Positions 26,644 through 35,331 are shown, counted from the stretch's first letter. The stretch: DNA of 64,000 nt from JALYNX01 sp963724825 (GCA_963724825.1 CAVRWT010000020.1:62001-126000), one strand, 5' to 3'. The notes: generated by a model from the sequence alone, not told the origin. Program-made: numbers and translations.

Positions 26644-27093
26644 ATGCTTTGCCCCACCTGTGGCGCACCCGACACCAGGGTCATCGACAGTCGACCGGCC
26701 GAAGGCGGTCAGTCGATCCGTCGTCGTCGGTCGTGTGAGACCTGTGACGGCAGGTTCACCACCTATGAGCGCCTCGAGCCCCAGCTGATGGTCCGAAAGC
26801 GGAATGGTCGTTTGGAAGCCTTCTCGTCGGCAAAGCTCGCCGCCGGGATCTCGGCAGCATTCGCCGATCGCCCGGTCTCCGGTTCCGCCATCGAATCGAT
26901 TGCTGAGGACGTGGAGCATTCGCTACGCCACGAGGGTTCCCCGATCACCTCTGAGGACATCGGCCACGAGGTCCTCGCTCGGCTCAGGGCGGTGGATGAA
27001 GTCGCCTATCTCCGTTTCGCCTCGGTGTACAAGGATTTTCAGGACGCCGCCGACTTCGAGAAGGAAGTCGCCGCCCTGGAATCATCCGAGTAG
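26644..27093 (+). CDS. nrdR: Transcriptional repressor NrdR
   Basis: 149 residues. A zinc ribbon (CPTCGAPDTRVIDSRP and SCETCDGRFTTYER) precedes an ATP-cone (LMVRKRNGRLEAFSSAKL). NrdR senses dATP/ATP and represses ribonucleotide reductase genes through NrdR boxes; no nrd gene lies in the window. Its position beside lexA and the LysM gene is conserved in actinobacteria. The 3' end overlaps the next, convergent gene by 12 bases. Confidence 0.95.
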   Translation: MLCPTCGAPDTRVIDSRPAEGGQSIRRRRSCETCDGRFTTYERLEPQLMVRKRNGRLEAFSSAKLAAGISAAFADRPVSGSAIESIAEDVEHSLRHEGSPITSEDIGHEVLARLRAVDEVAYLRFASVYKDFQDAADFEKEVAALESSE

Positions 27094-28094
27094 CTGGTCG
27101 AGCAGTCCCCGGGTTTCCTCCAACTCGGAGTCGACCTGTCCGGCGAGAGCGCTCATCGTGGTCATCATCAACCCTCGGATCGAGGCGAGATCTGACTCGA
27201 GGGATTGAAGAGCTGTCTCGGCGCCGGCCCGGTCGTCGTTGCGGATCGCGTCGAGGTAAGCCCCCTGGCGGGATTCGAGATCGGCGCCGAACTCGTCGAG
27301 GGCGAAGGTGACTGTTGCCGCCACTCCCTCCGGCAGGGCCGCTCGGACGTTGTCGAACTCCGATCGCCATTTCGAGAACTCGAGGGTTGCGGTGGCCATG
27401 TCGGTCAGCGTCGGATCGGTTTCCAAGGCCGGCGCAACCAGCATCGGTTCCAGCGCTCCCCGGTAGGCAAGCCCGTCACGCAGCTGCCGCACGATCTCGA
27501 ACGACAGCGAGGCGGCATCGCCGGCAAGTGCCTCGGTGTCAGCCTCGGGATCGGGAAGGGCTGCCGAGGCGTCGAAGAGCCCCCGTGCCGCATGGTCGAG
27601 GTCGAAGAGATCGGTTGCTGTCAGGTTCACCGAGCTCGCCGGGGCGTCGAGCTGGGCGGCGATCGGGGCGATGCCATCCAGACTCGCCGAAAGCTCGGTC
27701 GCCTGGTCTTGCACCGCGGCCACCGATGCCGCCGCAGCCCCGCTCGAACGCTGATAGAGCCAGAAAGCAGTTCCACCGGCGGCAGACGGCGACGAGCAAG
27801 ACCAGCATCACCCTGCTCCACCGGAAGCGGCGGGCTTTGAGATGCCGGTCGGTCGGGCGATATCGGCTTCCAGTCGACCAGTGAAGGGGCATCCAGTTCG
27901 GTGGAATCCCAGAGGTCCTGGACCAGGTGGCCGGTCGGGGCAGTGGGCCGGGTGGTAATGGTCGTGGTGGTCGACAGGTGGCTCGGCGCGGCATAGACGA
28001 CGGTCGTCTCGCTCGGCGCGTCGGAGAACCCGAGCGACTCCATCGAAGGGAAACGCGCAAACCGGCCGTGCCTTGTGGGTGAGGTGGCGGTCAT
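27082..28094 (-). CDS. Single-pass membrane protein, two frameshifts
   Basis: Three frames join. From 28094, a Thr/Pro-rich cytoplasmic region (MTATSPTRHGRFARFPSMES); then RRFRWSRVMLVLLVAVC, a transmembrane helix, in the frame of 28060; then FWLYQRSSGAAAAS and a helical extracytoplasmic domain (to LLDQLLG) in the frame of 27723. Each join removes one base on the minus strand, near 27860 and 27785. The ectodomain is helical and acidic with no recognised motif. Either sequencing indels or a decaying gene. Confidence 0.5.
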
Positions 28095-28148
28095 CGAGGA
28101 CTCTCGCTTACAGTCGTCAAGTCATCTCGCCCGATGCCCCGTGACACC

Positions 28149-28577
28149 ATGCAGGTTAACTTCGTACGTCTCGACCCGGAACTGGAAATTCCCACAAGGT
28201 CACATATCGGCGACGCCGCCATAGACCTTCACTCCAGAATTGCCTTCAGCCTCGAGCCCGGGGAGCGGGCTGCGGTGCCCACCGGGATCGCCGTCGCCAT
28301 CCCTGAGGGGTTCGCCGGTCTGGTACTCCCTCGAAGTGGGCACGCGTTGCGGGCCGGCATCGGTGTCGTCAACGGGCCCGGTCTCATCGACTCCGGTTAC
28401 CGGGGCGAGGTGACCGTCCTCCTCATCAACCACGGGGACGAAAGAGTCGACTTCGCTCGCGGAGACCGGGTGGCGCAACTGGCCGTGGTCCCGATCCCCG
28501 AGGTGGAATGGACAGAGGTCGAAGACCTCGACGTGACAACGCGCGGCGCCGGCGGATTCGGCTCGACCGGGGTCTGA
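28149..28577 (+). CDS. dut: dUTP diphosphatase
   Basis: 142 residues from ATG 28149 (MQVNFVRLDPELEIPTR); ATG 28134 is five codons upstream. The trimeric dUTPase motifs are GDAAIDLHSR (1), LVLPRSGHAL (2), GVVNGPGLIDSGYRGE (3), DRVAQLAVVPI (4) and TRGAGGFGSTG (5). It hydrolyses dUTP to dUMP and pyrophosphate. Alone, upstream of the tRNA cluster. Confidence 0.94.
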   Translation: MQVNFVRLDPELEIPTRSHIGDAAIDLHSRIAFSLEPGERAAVPTGIAVAIPEGFAGLVLPRSGHALRAGIGVVNGPGLIDSGYRGEVTVLLINHGDERVDFARGDRVAQLAVVPIPEVEWTEVEDLDVTTRGAGGFGSTGV

Positions 28578-28586
28578 GGCAACCAT

Positions 28587-28614
28587 TTGGTTGACATTTG
28601 GCCCGGGCTACAAT
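28587..28614 (+). promoter_or_regulatory. Promoter of the tRNA cluster
   Basis: TTGGTT (28587-28592) and TACAAT (28609-28614), 16-base spacer, 13 bases before tRNA-Gly. A TTGACA at 28591 sits too close to the -10 to serve with it. Confidence 0.55.
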
Positions 28615-28627
28615 GCCGCCTCCGCTC

Positions 28628-28701
28628 GCGGAAGTAGCTCAGTTGGCTAGAGCGCAACCTTGCCAAGGTTGAGGTCGCGGGTTCGAATCCCGTCTTCCGC
28701 T
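28628..28701 (+). tRNA. tRNA-Gly (anticodon GCC)
   Basis: Acceptor GCGGAAG pairs with CTTCCGC; the anticodon arm reads CAACCTT-GCC-AAGGTTG; T arm GGTTCGAATCC. Discriminator T. First of three tRNAs on one strand. Confidence 0.96.
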
Positions 28702-28735
28702 CTGACGACGGACCCAGGTCGAGTCGTCCGGTACC

Positions 28736-28806
28736 GGCGACGTGGCCGAGTGGTTAGGCGCGGGTCTGCAAAACCCGTCACACCGGTTCGATTCCGGTCG
28801 TCGCCT
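28736..28806 (+). tRNA. tRNA-Cys (anticodon GCA)
   Basis: Acceptor GGCGACG pairs with CGTCGCC; anticodon arm CGGGTCT-GCA-AAACCCG; T arm CCGGTTCGATTCCGG. Confidence 0.95.
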
Positions 28807-28821
28807 CTAATTGAGGAACAC

Positions 28822-28896
28822 GGGCCCTTAGCTCAGCCTGGCTAGAGCGCTTGCTCGACACGCAAGAGGTCACTGGTTCAAGTCCAGTAGGGCCCA
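28822..28896 (+). tRNA. tRNA-Val (anticodon GAC)
   Basis: Acceptor GGGCCCT pairs with AGGGCCC; anticodon arm CTTGCTC-GAC-ACGCAAG; T arm CTGGTTCAAGTCCAG. Its 3' half recurs at 29941 and 32014, which marks it as an integration target. Confidence 0.95.
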
Positions 28897-28912
28897 CAAT
28901 TGAGAAACCCCC
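28855..28912 (+). repeat. tRNA-Val 3' repeat, copy 1 (attachment-like, intact)
   Basis: From the anticodon loop (TCGACACGCAAGAGGTCACT onward) through the tRNA 3' end to GAGAAACCCCC of the terminator. It is the reference copy for the direct repeats at 29941-29995 and 32014-32053. Integrases of the tyrosine family commonly use this part of tRNA genes. Confidence 0.75.
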
Positions 28913-28929
28913 GCTACTTCGGGGGTCTC
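28902..28929 (+). terminator. Terminator after tRNA-Val(GAC)
   Basis: CCCCCG-CTACTT-CGGGGG stem flanked by GAGA/TCTC pairing; weak T tract. The left arm GAGAAACCCCC is part of the duplicated attachment sequence. Confidence 0.75.
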
Positions 28930-28977
28930 GTCGATTCTCGTGGGGTACGACCGTTTCGGCTCTGTACGGATCGTGGC

Positions 28978-29001
28978 TATTATACTTCACTAATTGGTGA
29001 A
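28978..29001 (+). promoter_or_regulatory. Promoter and inverted-repeat operator of the arsR-like gene
   Basis: A -10 TATTAT (28978-28983) is followed by TTCACTAATTGGTGAA (28986-29001), a near-perfect 16-base palindrome that ends five bases before the start codon. ArsR/SmtB repressors bind such repeats, so autorepression is likely. Confidence 0.6.
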
Positions 29002-29006
29002 CTATT

Positions 29007-29369
29007 ATGCGTGAGATCCGACCTAGCCCTGATCTGGACAACGTCTTTGAGGCTCTTGCAAACCGGCATCGGCGTGAAATCATCCACATGCTGAGCTTGC
29101 GGCCCTCCTCGATCAGCCATCTGGCTTCTATGCGAGGGCTCTCTCTTCCCGCAATGCACAAGCACTTGGCGGTCCTGGAGAACGCCGAGATGGTGCTTCG
29201 CAAAAAGGTAGGTCGCACCAACTTCCTTGCGCTCAACCGCGAGCCTCTCGGCCGACTTCAGGAATGGGTGAACCAGTTTCATCCCTACTGGGGGAGCGAT
29301 CAGGAGACATTGGAAAACTACGCCCAGCATCTGGGCAACGAGCAATCACAAGACGAGGAGCAGGCATGA
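29007..29369 (+). CDS. ArsR-family transcriptional regulator
   Basis: 120 residues. The winged HTH (LDNVFEALANRHRREIIHML, SSISHLASMRGLSLPAMHKHL) spans residues 8-75. No metal-binding Cys pair is seen, so it belongs with the SRPBCC/YCII-linked ArsR proteins rather than metal sensors. It is coupled by ATGA to a YCII gene and has a palindrome at its promoter. It sits in the first module between tRNA-Val repeats and looks less GC-rich than its surroundings, consistent with transfer. Confidence 0.88.
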   Translation: MREIRPSPDLDNVFEALANRHRREIIHMLSLRPSSISHLASMRGLSLPAMHKHLAVLENAEMVLRKKVGRTNFLALNREPLGRLQEWVNQFHPYWGSDQETLENYAQHLGNEQSQDEEQA

Positions 29370-29656
29370 AGAAATTCCTATTCGTCTACCACGGAGCGTG
29401 GGTGTACACCCAGGAAGTGAAGGAGGGCTGGACCAACTGGTTTGCATTGATCGGTGACAGCATCATCGACGGCGGTAGTCCTCTCGGGCCCGGACGAGAA
29501 GTGACGCCAACGGGAACCAAGGAAACGTCACCAGACATCTCGCCTGCCACGGGCTACACCCTGGTCAAAGCGGACAGCATGGAAGAAGCAGTTGGCCTTC
29601 TCGAGGAATGTCCCATCATCGACAGTGTCATGGTCTACGAAGCCATGTCGATGTAG
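29366..29656 (+). CDS. YCII-related (DGPF-like) protein
   Basis: 96 residues (MKKFLFVYHGAWVYTQEVKE), a dimeric ferredoxin-like fold of the YCII superfamily. Start overlaps the arsR stop by ATGA. The partner of a local ArsR regulator; the exact reaction is unknown. Such ArsR-YCII pairs commonly occur with SRPBCC proteins, absent here. Confidence 0.78.
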   Translation: MKKFLFVYHGAWVYTQEVKEGWTNWFALIGDSIIDGGSPLGPGREVTPTGTKETSPDISPATGYTLVKADSMEEAVGLLEECPIIDSVMVYEAMSM

Positions 29657-30292
29657 CGATCCCCTCAGATGTCGATCTGATTCAACCCCGTCGGACTTGG
29701 CCGAACAGAACCTTGCAGCGTCAAACCGACTCCAAGAGATCCCTCGTTGATTCGCACGCCGCACCTACTAGGACTGCAGGGTTGCCATTCAGGGTGCCAA
29801 ATGCCCTGGAAAAACGTCCTCTGTGAGAGACCCAGGTCGATCTGGAGTCCTCGGCTCATAACCGACATAGCTCTAGCTAGCGGCACCTTCCATCTTCACG
29901 CGTAGGGACTCTCAAATCGCCCAGGTCAACTCCGTATTCATCGACACGCAAGAGGTCACTGGTTCAAGTCCAGTAGCGCCCAAAAGAGAGAAACCCCCAG
30001 GTCAGCCCCGAAATGGCAACGCCCGAAGCTGAACTCGGGTCGGGGCGAGACGTTCCGGGTGGGCGCTCGCTGAAGGAGTTTTCGCACGTCGTTGTGGACG
30101 ATGATCGTGGCTATCGTGATGCCCTCCCCGGCGACCGTGGTCGTCTTGGGCGCTCACGTACCGCCTCACGGAGGCTTCCTCAGACGTCGCTCCCACCGAG
30201 ACGGCCTGATCGGGTGGTGCAAGGAGACAGCTCAAGGCCAAGCGCCACCACGGACAATTGAAGGCGACTTGGAGACCGGAGCATCCCGAGCA
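29657..30292. other. Non-coding stretch, integration scar
   Basis: 636 bases with no convincing gene: the short open frames have no Shine-Dalgarno and no protein-like composition. The only recognisable item is the tRNA-Val 3' fragment at 29941-29982. Confidence 0.6.
29941..29995 (+). repeat. tRNA-Val 3' repeat, copy 2 (tRNA fragment)
   Basis: 42 bases identical to 28855-28896 of tRNA-Val(GAC) except one base (GCGCCCA for GGGCCCA), then a GAGAAACCCCC remnant. It lacks the 5' half of the tRNA, so it is a fragment and not a gene. Direct orientation relative to copy 1. Confidence 0.82.
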
Positions 30293-31846
30293 CTAAGACC
30301 CCGGGATCTTCACCAGTAGTAGTTGGCCGTTCTCCCTTTTGATCAGCACTCCGTTGACCGTGTTCTGCATCTGGTTCGATCCATGAGCCTGAACATCGAC
30401 CACCCACCATCCCGAGCCGAAGAACCCCGAGGCGTCCACGATCCCGCTCGACTCGCCAACCGGGTCGGCCACCGCGGCGACCACTCTCCAGTCCTCGCTT
30501 CCGAAGCGGTACTGCCAGATCTTGGCGTTGCCGATGTCCTCTTGGACCATCAGGCTCTTCTTGCTGGTGTCGAGATTGTCGGGAGCGCGGAAAGGAACGA
30601 AGGCATCGCCCGCCGGATTGTCTCCTTGCGCCAGGACCGAGAACGCCTTGACCCGAAGCGGGTTGCGCGAGTCGAACACGAATCTGAAGATCCGCCCGTT
30701 GTCGGCTTGCCCCACGGTCCCCGACGGTCCGCGAACCATCCGACCGGTGGCTGGGTTGGGCACGACTCTGGTCGAGCCGGTGTCGGCAATGTAGACGATC
30801 GTCGGGTGTTTCTTGTCGGTTGCGATGTCCTCGAGACGGATGAACTGGAACACGTTGTTGGCGTTGGACCATTCCTCGAGGGCGGCTTGGGGAGCGACGC
30901 CTGTGGTCCCTTTCGCTATCTCTTCGGGGACCTCGATGAACTCACCCTTCCAGGTCATTCCGGGCTGGATGTCGAGGTAGTCGTTGGCTCCGTTGAAGGC
31001 ATCGGTCGGATTCACCGGTCCGGTCTGTGTCGAGGTCACTCGGAAGGCGTAGAGCTTGCCTTCGTCGGCCAGGACTGCATCGCCGCTCCTCGCCCGGTAC
31101 AGATAGAGCTGGGAGGTCGGTGGCAAGAAGGTGTCGTCGGTCGTCAACATCGCCACCCCCCGCCAGTGGCCGTTGACGGCCACGGTGTTCTCGTGGTTGA
31201 GCCGGCCCATGCCGGGGATGTGTGTCGATTCGCCGGTACGTGTGTCGTAGGCGACGACATAGCCGGCCTGACGATTGGGGTCGAGCGACGGGTCGGGCCC
31301 AAAGTCGGCACCTGCCGGGACCGGAAGGATGTCGTTGGACTCCTCGCCAGTGAAGAAGGTGGGGTGTCTGAACCCGTCATTCGTGGTCGCCATGAACGCC
31401 GAGCAGAACCGGATGAAACCCTGTTCCGGCCCGAGGACCGTTTCGGCCTTCTGCACCGCGCCGAGGTTCGAGGACGAGGTGGAGAGCGTCAGCTTCGAGA
31501 TCGACGAGTCCTGATGGTCCGCCGCGCCGCTGAAAGGAACAGTGCTTTGCTCATGCCCGACGTAGACGTCGACCGTCTTCCGGTCACGACCCTGGGTGAG
31601 CCCGATGCCATCGGGAAGGCCTTCGAAAACGAATGACCCCAGCGCCTCACCACTATTGATGATCGGGATGACGCGCCCGTTCGAGATAGATGGGTCGAGC
31701 ACGATCAAAGGGGGGGCCGAGGTGAGGTATCCACCACCCCCCGATGCAACGGCGGCCGTTGGGAACATGACGGCGACCAGGGCGAGGGTGGAAAGAAGTG
31801 CGACCGTTCGAGATATGCGGGTTCGCGGCTCAACGAGACTGGACAT
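30293..31846 (-). CDS. Secreted PhoX-like (DUF839) protein
   Basis: 517 residues from ATG 31846 with GAGGAG upstream. Residues 1-35 form a signal peptide (ISRTVALLSTLALVAVMFPT, then AVASGGGG). The body is a beta-propeller-like PhoX/DUF839 protein (GHEQSTVPF, EGFIRFCSAFM-type segment, LNHENTVAVNGHW, YIADTGSTRVV, SLMVQEDIGN). PhoX enzymes are calcium/iron alkaline phosphatases, but the metal ligands cannot be checked here, so phosphatase activity is not claimed. It fills the second module between tRNA-Val repeats. Confidence 0.75.
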   Translation of the reverse strand: MSSLVEPRTRISRTVALLSTLALVAVMFPTAAVASGGGGYLTSAPPLIVLDPSISNGRVIPIINSGEALGSFVFEGLPDGIGLTQGRDRKTVDVYVGHEQSTVPFSGAADHQDSSISKLTLSTSSSNLGAVQKAETVLGPEQGFIRFCSAFMATTNDGFRHPTFFTGEESNDILPVPAGADFGPDPSLDPNRQAGYVVAYDTRTGESTHIPGMGRLNHENTVAVNGHWRGVAMLTTDDTFLPPTSQLYLYRARSGDAVLADEGKLYAFRVTSTQTGPVNPTDAFNGANDYLDIQPGMTWKGEFIEVPEEIAKGTTGVAPQAALEEWSNANNVFQFIRLEDIATDKKHPTIVYIADTGSTRVVPNPATGRMVRGPSGTVGQADNGRIFRFVFDSRNPLRVKAFSVLAQGDNPAGDAFVPFRAPDNLDTSKKSLMVQEDIGNAKIWQYRFGSEDWRVVAAVADPVGESSGIVDASGFFGSGWWVVDVQAHGSNQMQNTVNGVLIKRENGQLLLVKIPGS

Positions 31847-32013
31847 GTGGCTCCTCGGGATGCGGTCCACGGAGCATACGCCATGACCACGGTCCGCGTC
31901 CGAGGCGCGCGACAACAGATAGCGGTGGTGGCAAGATCGAGGGATCGGGGTGGGTCACCGAGATTCTTCGTCGACTGCGCCAAGTTGCTCGAGGAGAACT
32001 ACGACCCGAATTG

Positions 32014-32053
32014 TGGTTCAAGTCCAGTAGGGCCCACAAGTGAGAAACCCCCC
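32014..32053 (+). repeat. tRNA-Val 3' repeat, copy 3
   Basis: 26 bases identical to the T-arm-to-3'-end of tRNA-Val(GAC) (from TGGTTCAAGTCCAG to GGGCCCACAA), followed by TGAGAAACCCCC of the same terminator. The right boundary of module 2. Confidence 0.85.
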
Positions 32054-32074
32054 GGAAAAAGGGGGGTTTCTTTT
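32044..32074 (+). terminator. Strong intrinsic terminator
   Basis: GAAACCCCCC and GGGGGGTTTC form a perfect 10-bp stem with a 7-base GGAAAAA loop, followed by TTTT. It is probably the original terminator of tRNA-Val(GAC), displaced by the insertions. Confidence 0.9.
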
Positions 32075-32152
32075 GTGATGAACGTGGCTTCGTGTGATCT
32101 CAGTTGTGCCATTATTGGTGTCGTTGGACGGAAGTATTTAGGAGAGATTCGC

Positions 32153-32548
32153 ATGGCCATGTCCCAAGAACACAAGGATGCCCTTGCCCGCGGACGCAAG
32201 GAGTCGAGGGCTATCAAGGCATATCTGAAAACCATTGAGTCCCGCAAACCGGGCAGACCCGTAACCAAGGACAGCCTCAATTCAAGGCTCGCCACGGTCA
32301 ACAACAAGCTCGAGACAACAGATGATCCCTTGAAGCGGTTGGATCTCCTCCAGTCGAGGCTGGATATAGAGGAAGCGTTGGAGTCGGTGGAGGAAGTAGC
32401 GAATCTCGACGAGATTGAGGGTGATTTCGTGGCAAACGCCTCGGCATACTCGCAGCGAAAGGGGATCAGCTACACGGCGTGGCGCCGATTCGGAGTACCG
32501 GCTGTGGTCCTGAAGAAGGCCGGGATTCCCGAAACCAGGCGCCGCTAG
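32153..32548 (+). CDS. Conserved actinobacterial coiled-coil protein
   Basis: 131 residues from ATG 32153 with AGGAGAG upstream (MAMSQEHKDALARGRKESRA). The N-terminal half is Lys/Arg-rich, the middle is a coiled coil (LDLLQSRLDIEEALESVEEV), and the end is ISYTAWRRFGVPAVVLKKAG. I know it as a recurrent hypothetical protein in this phylum but not its function; the basic N-terminus could bind nucleic acid. Tail overlaps the convergent metallopeptidase by four bases. Confidence 0.75.
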   Translation: MAMSQEHKDALARGRKESRAIKAYLKTIESRKPGRPVTKDSLNSRLATVNNKLETTDDPLKRLDLLQSRLDIEEALESVEEVANLDEIEGDFVANASAYSQRKGISYTAWRRFGVPAVVLKKAGIPETRRR

Positions 32549-32898
32549 TCCCAGCCCAAATCGGCGAGTCGTTGGTCGTCGATTCCGATGTGATGGGCGA
32601 TTTCGTGGAGGACGGTTCTGCGGATTTCGGCCTCGAGCTCTTCGTCATCGAGCCCCATTTCGAGGTGGGGAGCACGAAAGATGATGATCCGGTCGGGCAG
32701 AGCGCCGGAGTAATCGGCGGCCCGTTCGGGCAGGGAAACTCCTTCGTAAAGCCCGAGAACGTCGCCTTGGTCGTCATCGGGCCTGTCCTCGACGACGACA
32801 TGGAGATTGTCGATCTGCTCCACCACCCACGGGGGCAGGCTTTCCAGAGTCTGGTCGACGACATCCTCGAATTGGCGACGGTTCACCTCGGGATTCAA
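32545..32898 (-). CDS. Small zinc metallopeptidase-like protein (zincin, DUF1025-type)
   Basis: 117 residues with the motif TVLHEIAHHIGID (HExxH plus a third His), the signature of this short zincin family. No signal peptide. Substrate unknown. It is encoded just upstream of, and opposite to, tRNA-Val(CAC). Confidence 0.85.
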   Translation of the reverse strand: MNPEVNRRQFEDVVDQTLESLPPWVVEQIDNLHVVVEDRPDDDQGDVLGLYEGVSLPERAADYSGALPDRIIIFRAPHLEMGLDDEELEAEIRRTVLHEIAHHIGIDDQRLADLGWD

Positions 32899-32949
32899 TC
32901 ACGGAGTCGCAGGATCGGAAGCGACCGGTATCCTGACCGCTCCCCATAC

Positions 32950-33024
32950 GGGCGATTAGCTCAGTCCGGCTAGAGCGCTCGCCTCACACGCGAGAGGTCA
33001 CTGGTTCAAGTCCAGTATCGCCCA
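32950..33024 (+). tRNA. tRNA-Val (anticodon CAC)
   Basis: Acceptor GGGCGAT pairs with ATCGCCC; anticodon arm CTCGCCT-CAC-ACGCGAG; T arm CTGGTTCAAGTCCAG. Discriminator A. Same T arm as tRNA-Val(GAC). Confidence 0.95.
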
Positions 33025-33043
33025 CCATCGGAGGTGATCGCCT

Positions 33044-33541
33044 TCACCCGATCCATTCCTGCCAGCGGAGCGGCAAGGGCTTGTCGAGCGATCGCAGGTA
33101 GACGCTCACCTTGCCATAGAAGATCAACAGCGCCTCGCGGTAGACGTCCAACTGCACGGCGGGTAGCGGGTTGAAGGCATCGATCTCGAAGTCATCGCGG
33201 ACGATCCGACGGTTGGCAATGTCGTCGTCCGAGAGGGCGGCGATCGCCTCGTCCAGGTCTCGGTCGAGTGCGAGGTACCACGCAGTCAACGCCTCGACGC
33301 TGGTTTCGACGGTCGGATCAGGGTGGCGGTAGGAGAAGTCCTGGCGAAATGTCTTTAGCGACTCGATGTAGGAATGCTCGATCTCTCCGATCTCACGGCA
33401 GAGAGCACCAAGAGTCGCCGTCGTTCCGCCCAGCTGGGCTCTGAGGTCATCGTCGGTGAGGATCTCGGTGAGGATCGTCCTCAGTGACTGGTACTCCTCG
33501 AAGTAGGTCGCAGGAAGGTGTTCACGGACCAGCGAGTTCAC
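33044..33541 (-). CDS. DinB-like four-helix protein
   Basis: 165 residues from GTG 33541 (VNSLVREHLPATYFEEYQSL). The helix pattern and IGEIEHSYIESLKTF resemble DinB/YfiT proteins, where three His bind metal. Here the first His is present, but the last helix (REALLIFYGKVSVYLRSL) lacks the usual HxxxH, so metal binding is uncertain. Third gene of a kynU-membrane protein-DinB run. Confidence 0.6.
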   Translation of the reverse strand: MNSLVREHLPATYFEEYQSLRTILTEILTDDDLRAQLGGTTATLGALCREIGEIEHSYIESLKTFRQDFSYRHPDPTVETSVEALTAWYLALDRDLDEAIAALSDDDIANRRIVRDDFEIDAFNPLPAVQLDVYREALLIFYGKVSVYLRSLDKPLPLRWQEWIG

Positions 33542-33569
33542 AGTGCGACCGACGCTAGTTGGAGTGGTC

Positions 33570-33956
33570 TCAACCAGCCTCGGGCTCTCGACCCATAGCG
33601 ATCGAGCCAACCAGAACGGCTGCTCCCAGGACAGCCCCAACAACAGCCAGCCAGCTCGGTAGGCCGAATAGGAACCATCCGAGCCAGCCGATCAGGTAGA
33701 TCGACAGCGCCTCCACCCATTGCATGACGGCGGTCAGATTCTCATTGCCTGCGGCTCTGCTCGGCAGATAGACCAGAGCCGAAAAGGCGCCCACAACCAT
33801 CAAGAGCAAAGCCAGGCCGATGAGGAAGATGTTGACCACATCGGGCTCCGAACTGCGGGCATCGGCGGTCCCAAAAGCGAGGACTGTCATGGCGACGACG
33901 AGAATCAGTGCGGAAATCACTGGATGCGTTCGAAGCAATGCACCGACTGAGTTCAT
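33570..33956 (-). CDS. Membrane protein, four helices
   Basis: 128 residues with about four hydrophobic helices (VISALILVVAMTVLAFG, IFLIGLALLLMVVGAF, LSIYLIGWLGWFLFG, LAVVGAVLGAAVLVGSI). No recognised family. Starts 20 bases after the kynU stop on the same strand. Confidence 0.72.
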   Translation of the reverse strand: MNSVGALLRTHPVISALILVVAMTVLAFGTADARSSEPDVVNIFLIGLALLLMVVGAFSALVYLPSRAAGNENLTAVMQWVEALSIYLIGWLGWFLFGLPSWLAVVGAVLGAAVLVGSIAMGREPEAG

Positions 33957-33975
33957 CGATCCATTGTTCCAGGCA

Positions 33976-35269
33976 TCAGGTCACCGTGACCGACACGTCG
34001 CGGAAGTCCTCGTACATGCCGGTTTCGACGATGTGCTTCAGACGGATCATCGCTGTATGTACATCGACGAACCTGGTGTAGAGAGGGGAGAGCCCGAAAC
34101 GGAGGGTGTCCGGAGCCCGGAAGTCGGGGATGACGGCGGCACCATCGATCAGCGCCCTGGTGATCGGCCACGCTTCGGGATGGGAAAGGGCGACATGGGA
34201 ACCACGCCGGTCACGGATCAGTTGGCGAGGCGAGAGTGAACCCCAGTGGCTCGAGATGGGTTTCCCAGAGTGAGATCAGAAACTCGGTTAGTGCCGCCGA
34301 CTTCGACCTGATCCGATCCATCCCCGCCTCGGCCACGTCCCGGACTCCGGCCTCGATCGCAGTCAGCGACAGGATCGGCATGGTGCCGGTGTGAAATCGT
34401 CGAATTCCCTCGACCGGGTCGAAGTCGAGATCCATCGCAAACGGGTCGGAATGTGCCCACCAAGCGGTGATCGGGTTCTCGAGGACGTTCTGAAGGTCCG
34501 ACCGCACATAGAGAAAGGCCGGCGCTCCCGGCCCACCGTTGAGGTACTTGTAGGTGCACCCGACTGCCAGGTCTGCACCGATCGCCCCGAGGTCGATGGG
34601 AACCGCGCCGACCGAATGGCTCAAGTCCCAGAGCATCAACGCCCCTGCGTCGTGGGCGAGCGCGGTCATCGCAGCCAAGTCGTAGGTGTATCCCGACTTG
34701 AACGATGTGGAGGAAAGGGAGACCAGCGCCGTGTCATCGTCGATGGCGTTGGCGAGACCATCGACCGGACCGTTGATCCCGTCGGACTCGACGACAACCA
34801 GGCGGTACTCATCGCCCAACAATCTGGCTATCCCGGAGAGGACATAGACGTCGCTGGGGAAGTTGAGATCGTCGGTGACGATGGTGTGTCTGCCGGGTCG
34901 AGCCCGGAGCGCCGCCGCGGCCAGTTTGAACATATTCACAGAGGTCGAGTCGGAGACGATCACCTCCCCGGCCGCGGCTCCGATCAGCGGGGCGATGAGA
35001 TCTCCCAGCCTCAGCTGGAGGTCCCACCAACCCTCGTTCCACGATCTGATTAGGCGGTCCCCCCACTCGGCCTCGACCGCGACGTCAATGGTTCCCCTGG
35101 CGGTCAAGGGCATCCGGCCCAGCGAGTTGCCATCGAGATAGATCAGGTCGGGCTCGGTGAAGACGAATCGATAGCGAAATTCGGCCAAGGAGTCTGCAGC
35201 GTCAGCTGCGAGAGCCTCCTCATATCCCATCTCGGACGGATAGGGGCCCAACTCCTCGAGTGTCCTCAT
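33976..35269 (-). CDS. kynU: Kynureninase, one frameshift
   Basis: Starts MRTLEELGPYPSEMGY with GGGAGG upstream. PLP-lysine region is GCTYKYLNGGPGAPAF; other landmarks are LDGNSLGRMP and WWAHSDPFAMD. The frame from 35269 stops after LASPTDP near 34211, but the adjacent frame continues RRGSHVALSHPEAWP to MYEDFRDVSVTVT, the proper C-terminus. Removing one C near 34217-34221 rejoins them. Kynureninase releases anthranilate and alanine from kynurenine. No other kyn gene is nearby. Confidence 0.85.
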
Positions 35270-35331
35270 CGGCGTCCTCCCGGTGCCGGCCAACGTCGGG
35301 CTGCGGCGGGATTCGAGCGTACCCTGGCTCG

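Larger units (their letters stand above)
31847..32152. other. Intergenic region with att-like repeat and terminator
   Basis: 306 bases with no supported gene. It holds the third tRNA-Val 3' fragment (32014-32039), a strong terminator (32044-32074) and the upstream region of the 131-residue protein. Confidence 0.6.

Noticed and set aside
29941..29982. A second tRNA-Val gene
   Set aside because: Only the 3' half is present; no D arm or 5' acceptor strand.
29665..30292. Several short open frames
   Set aside because: No Shine-Dalgarno, atypical composition, overlapping the tRNA fragment region.
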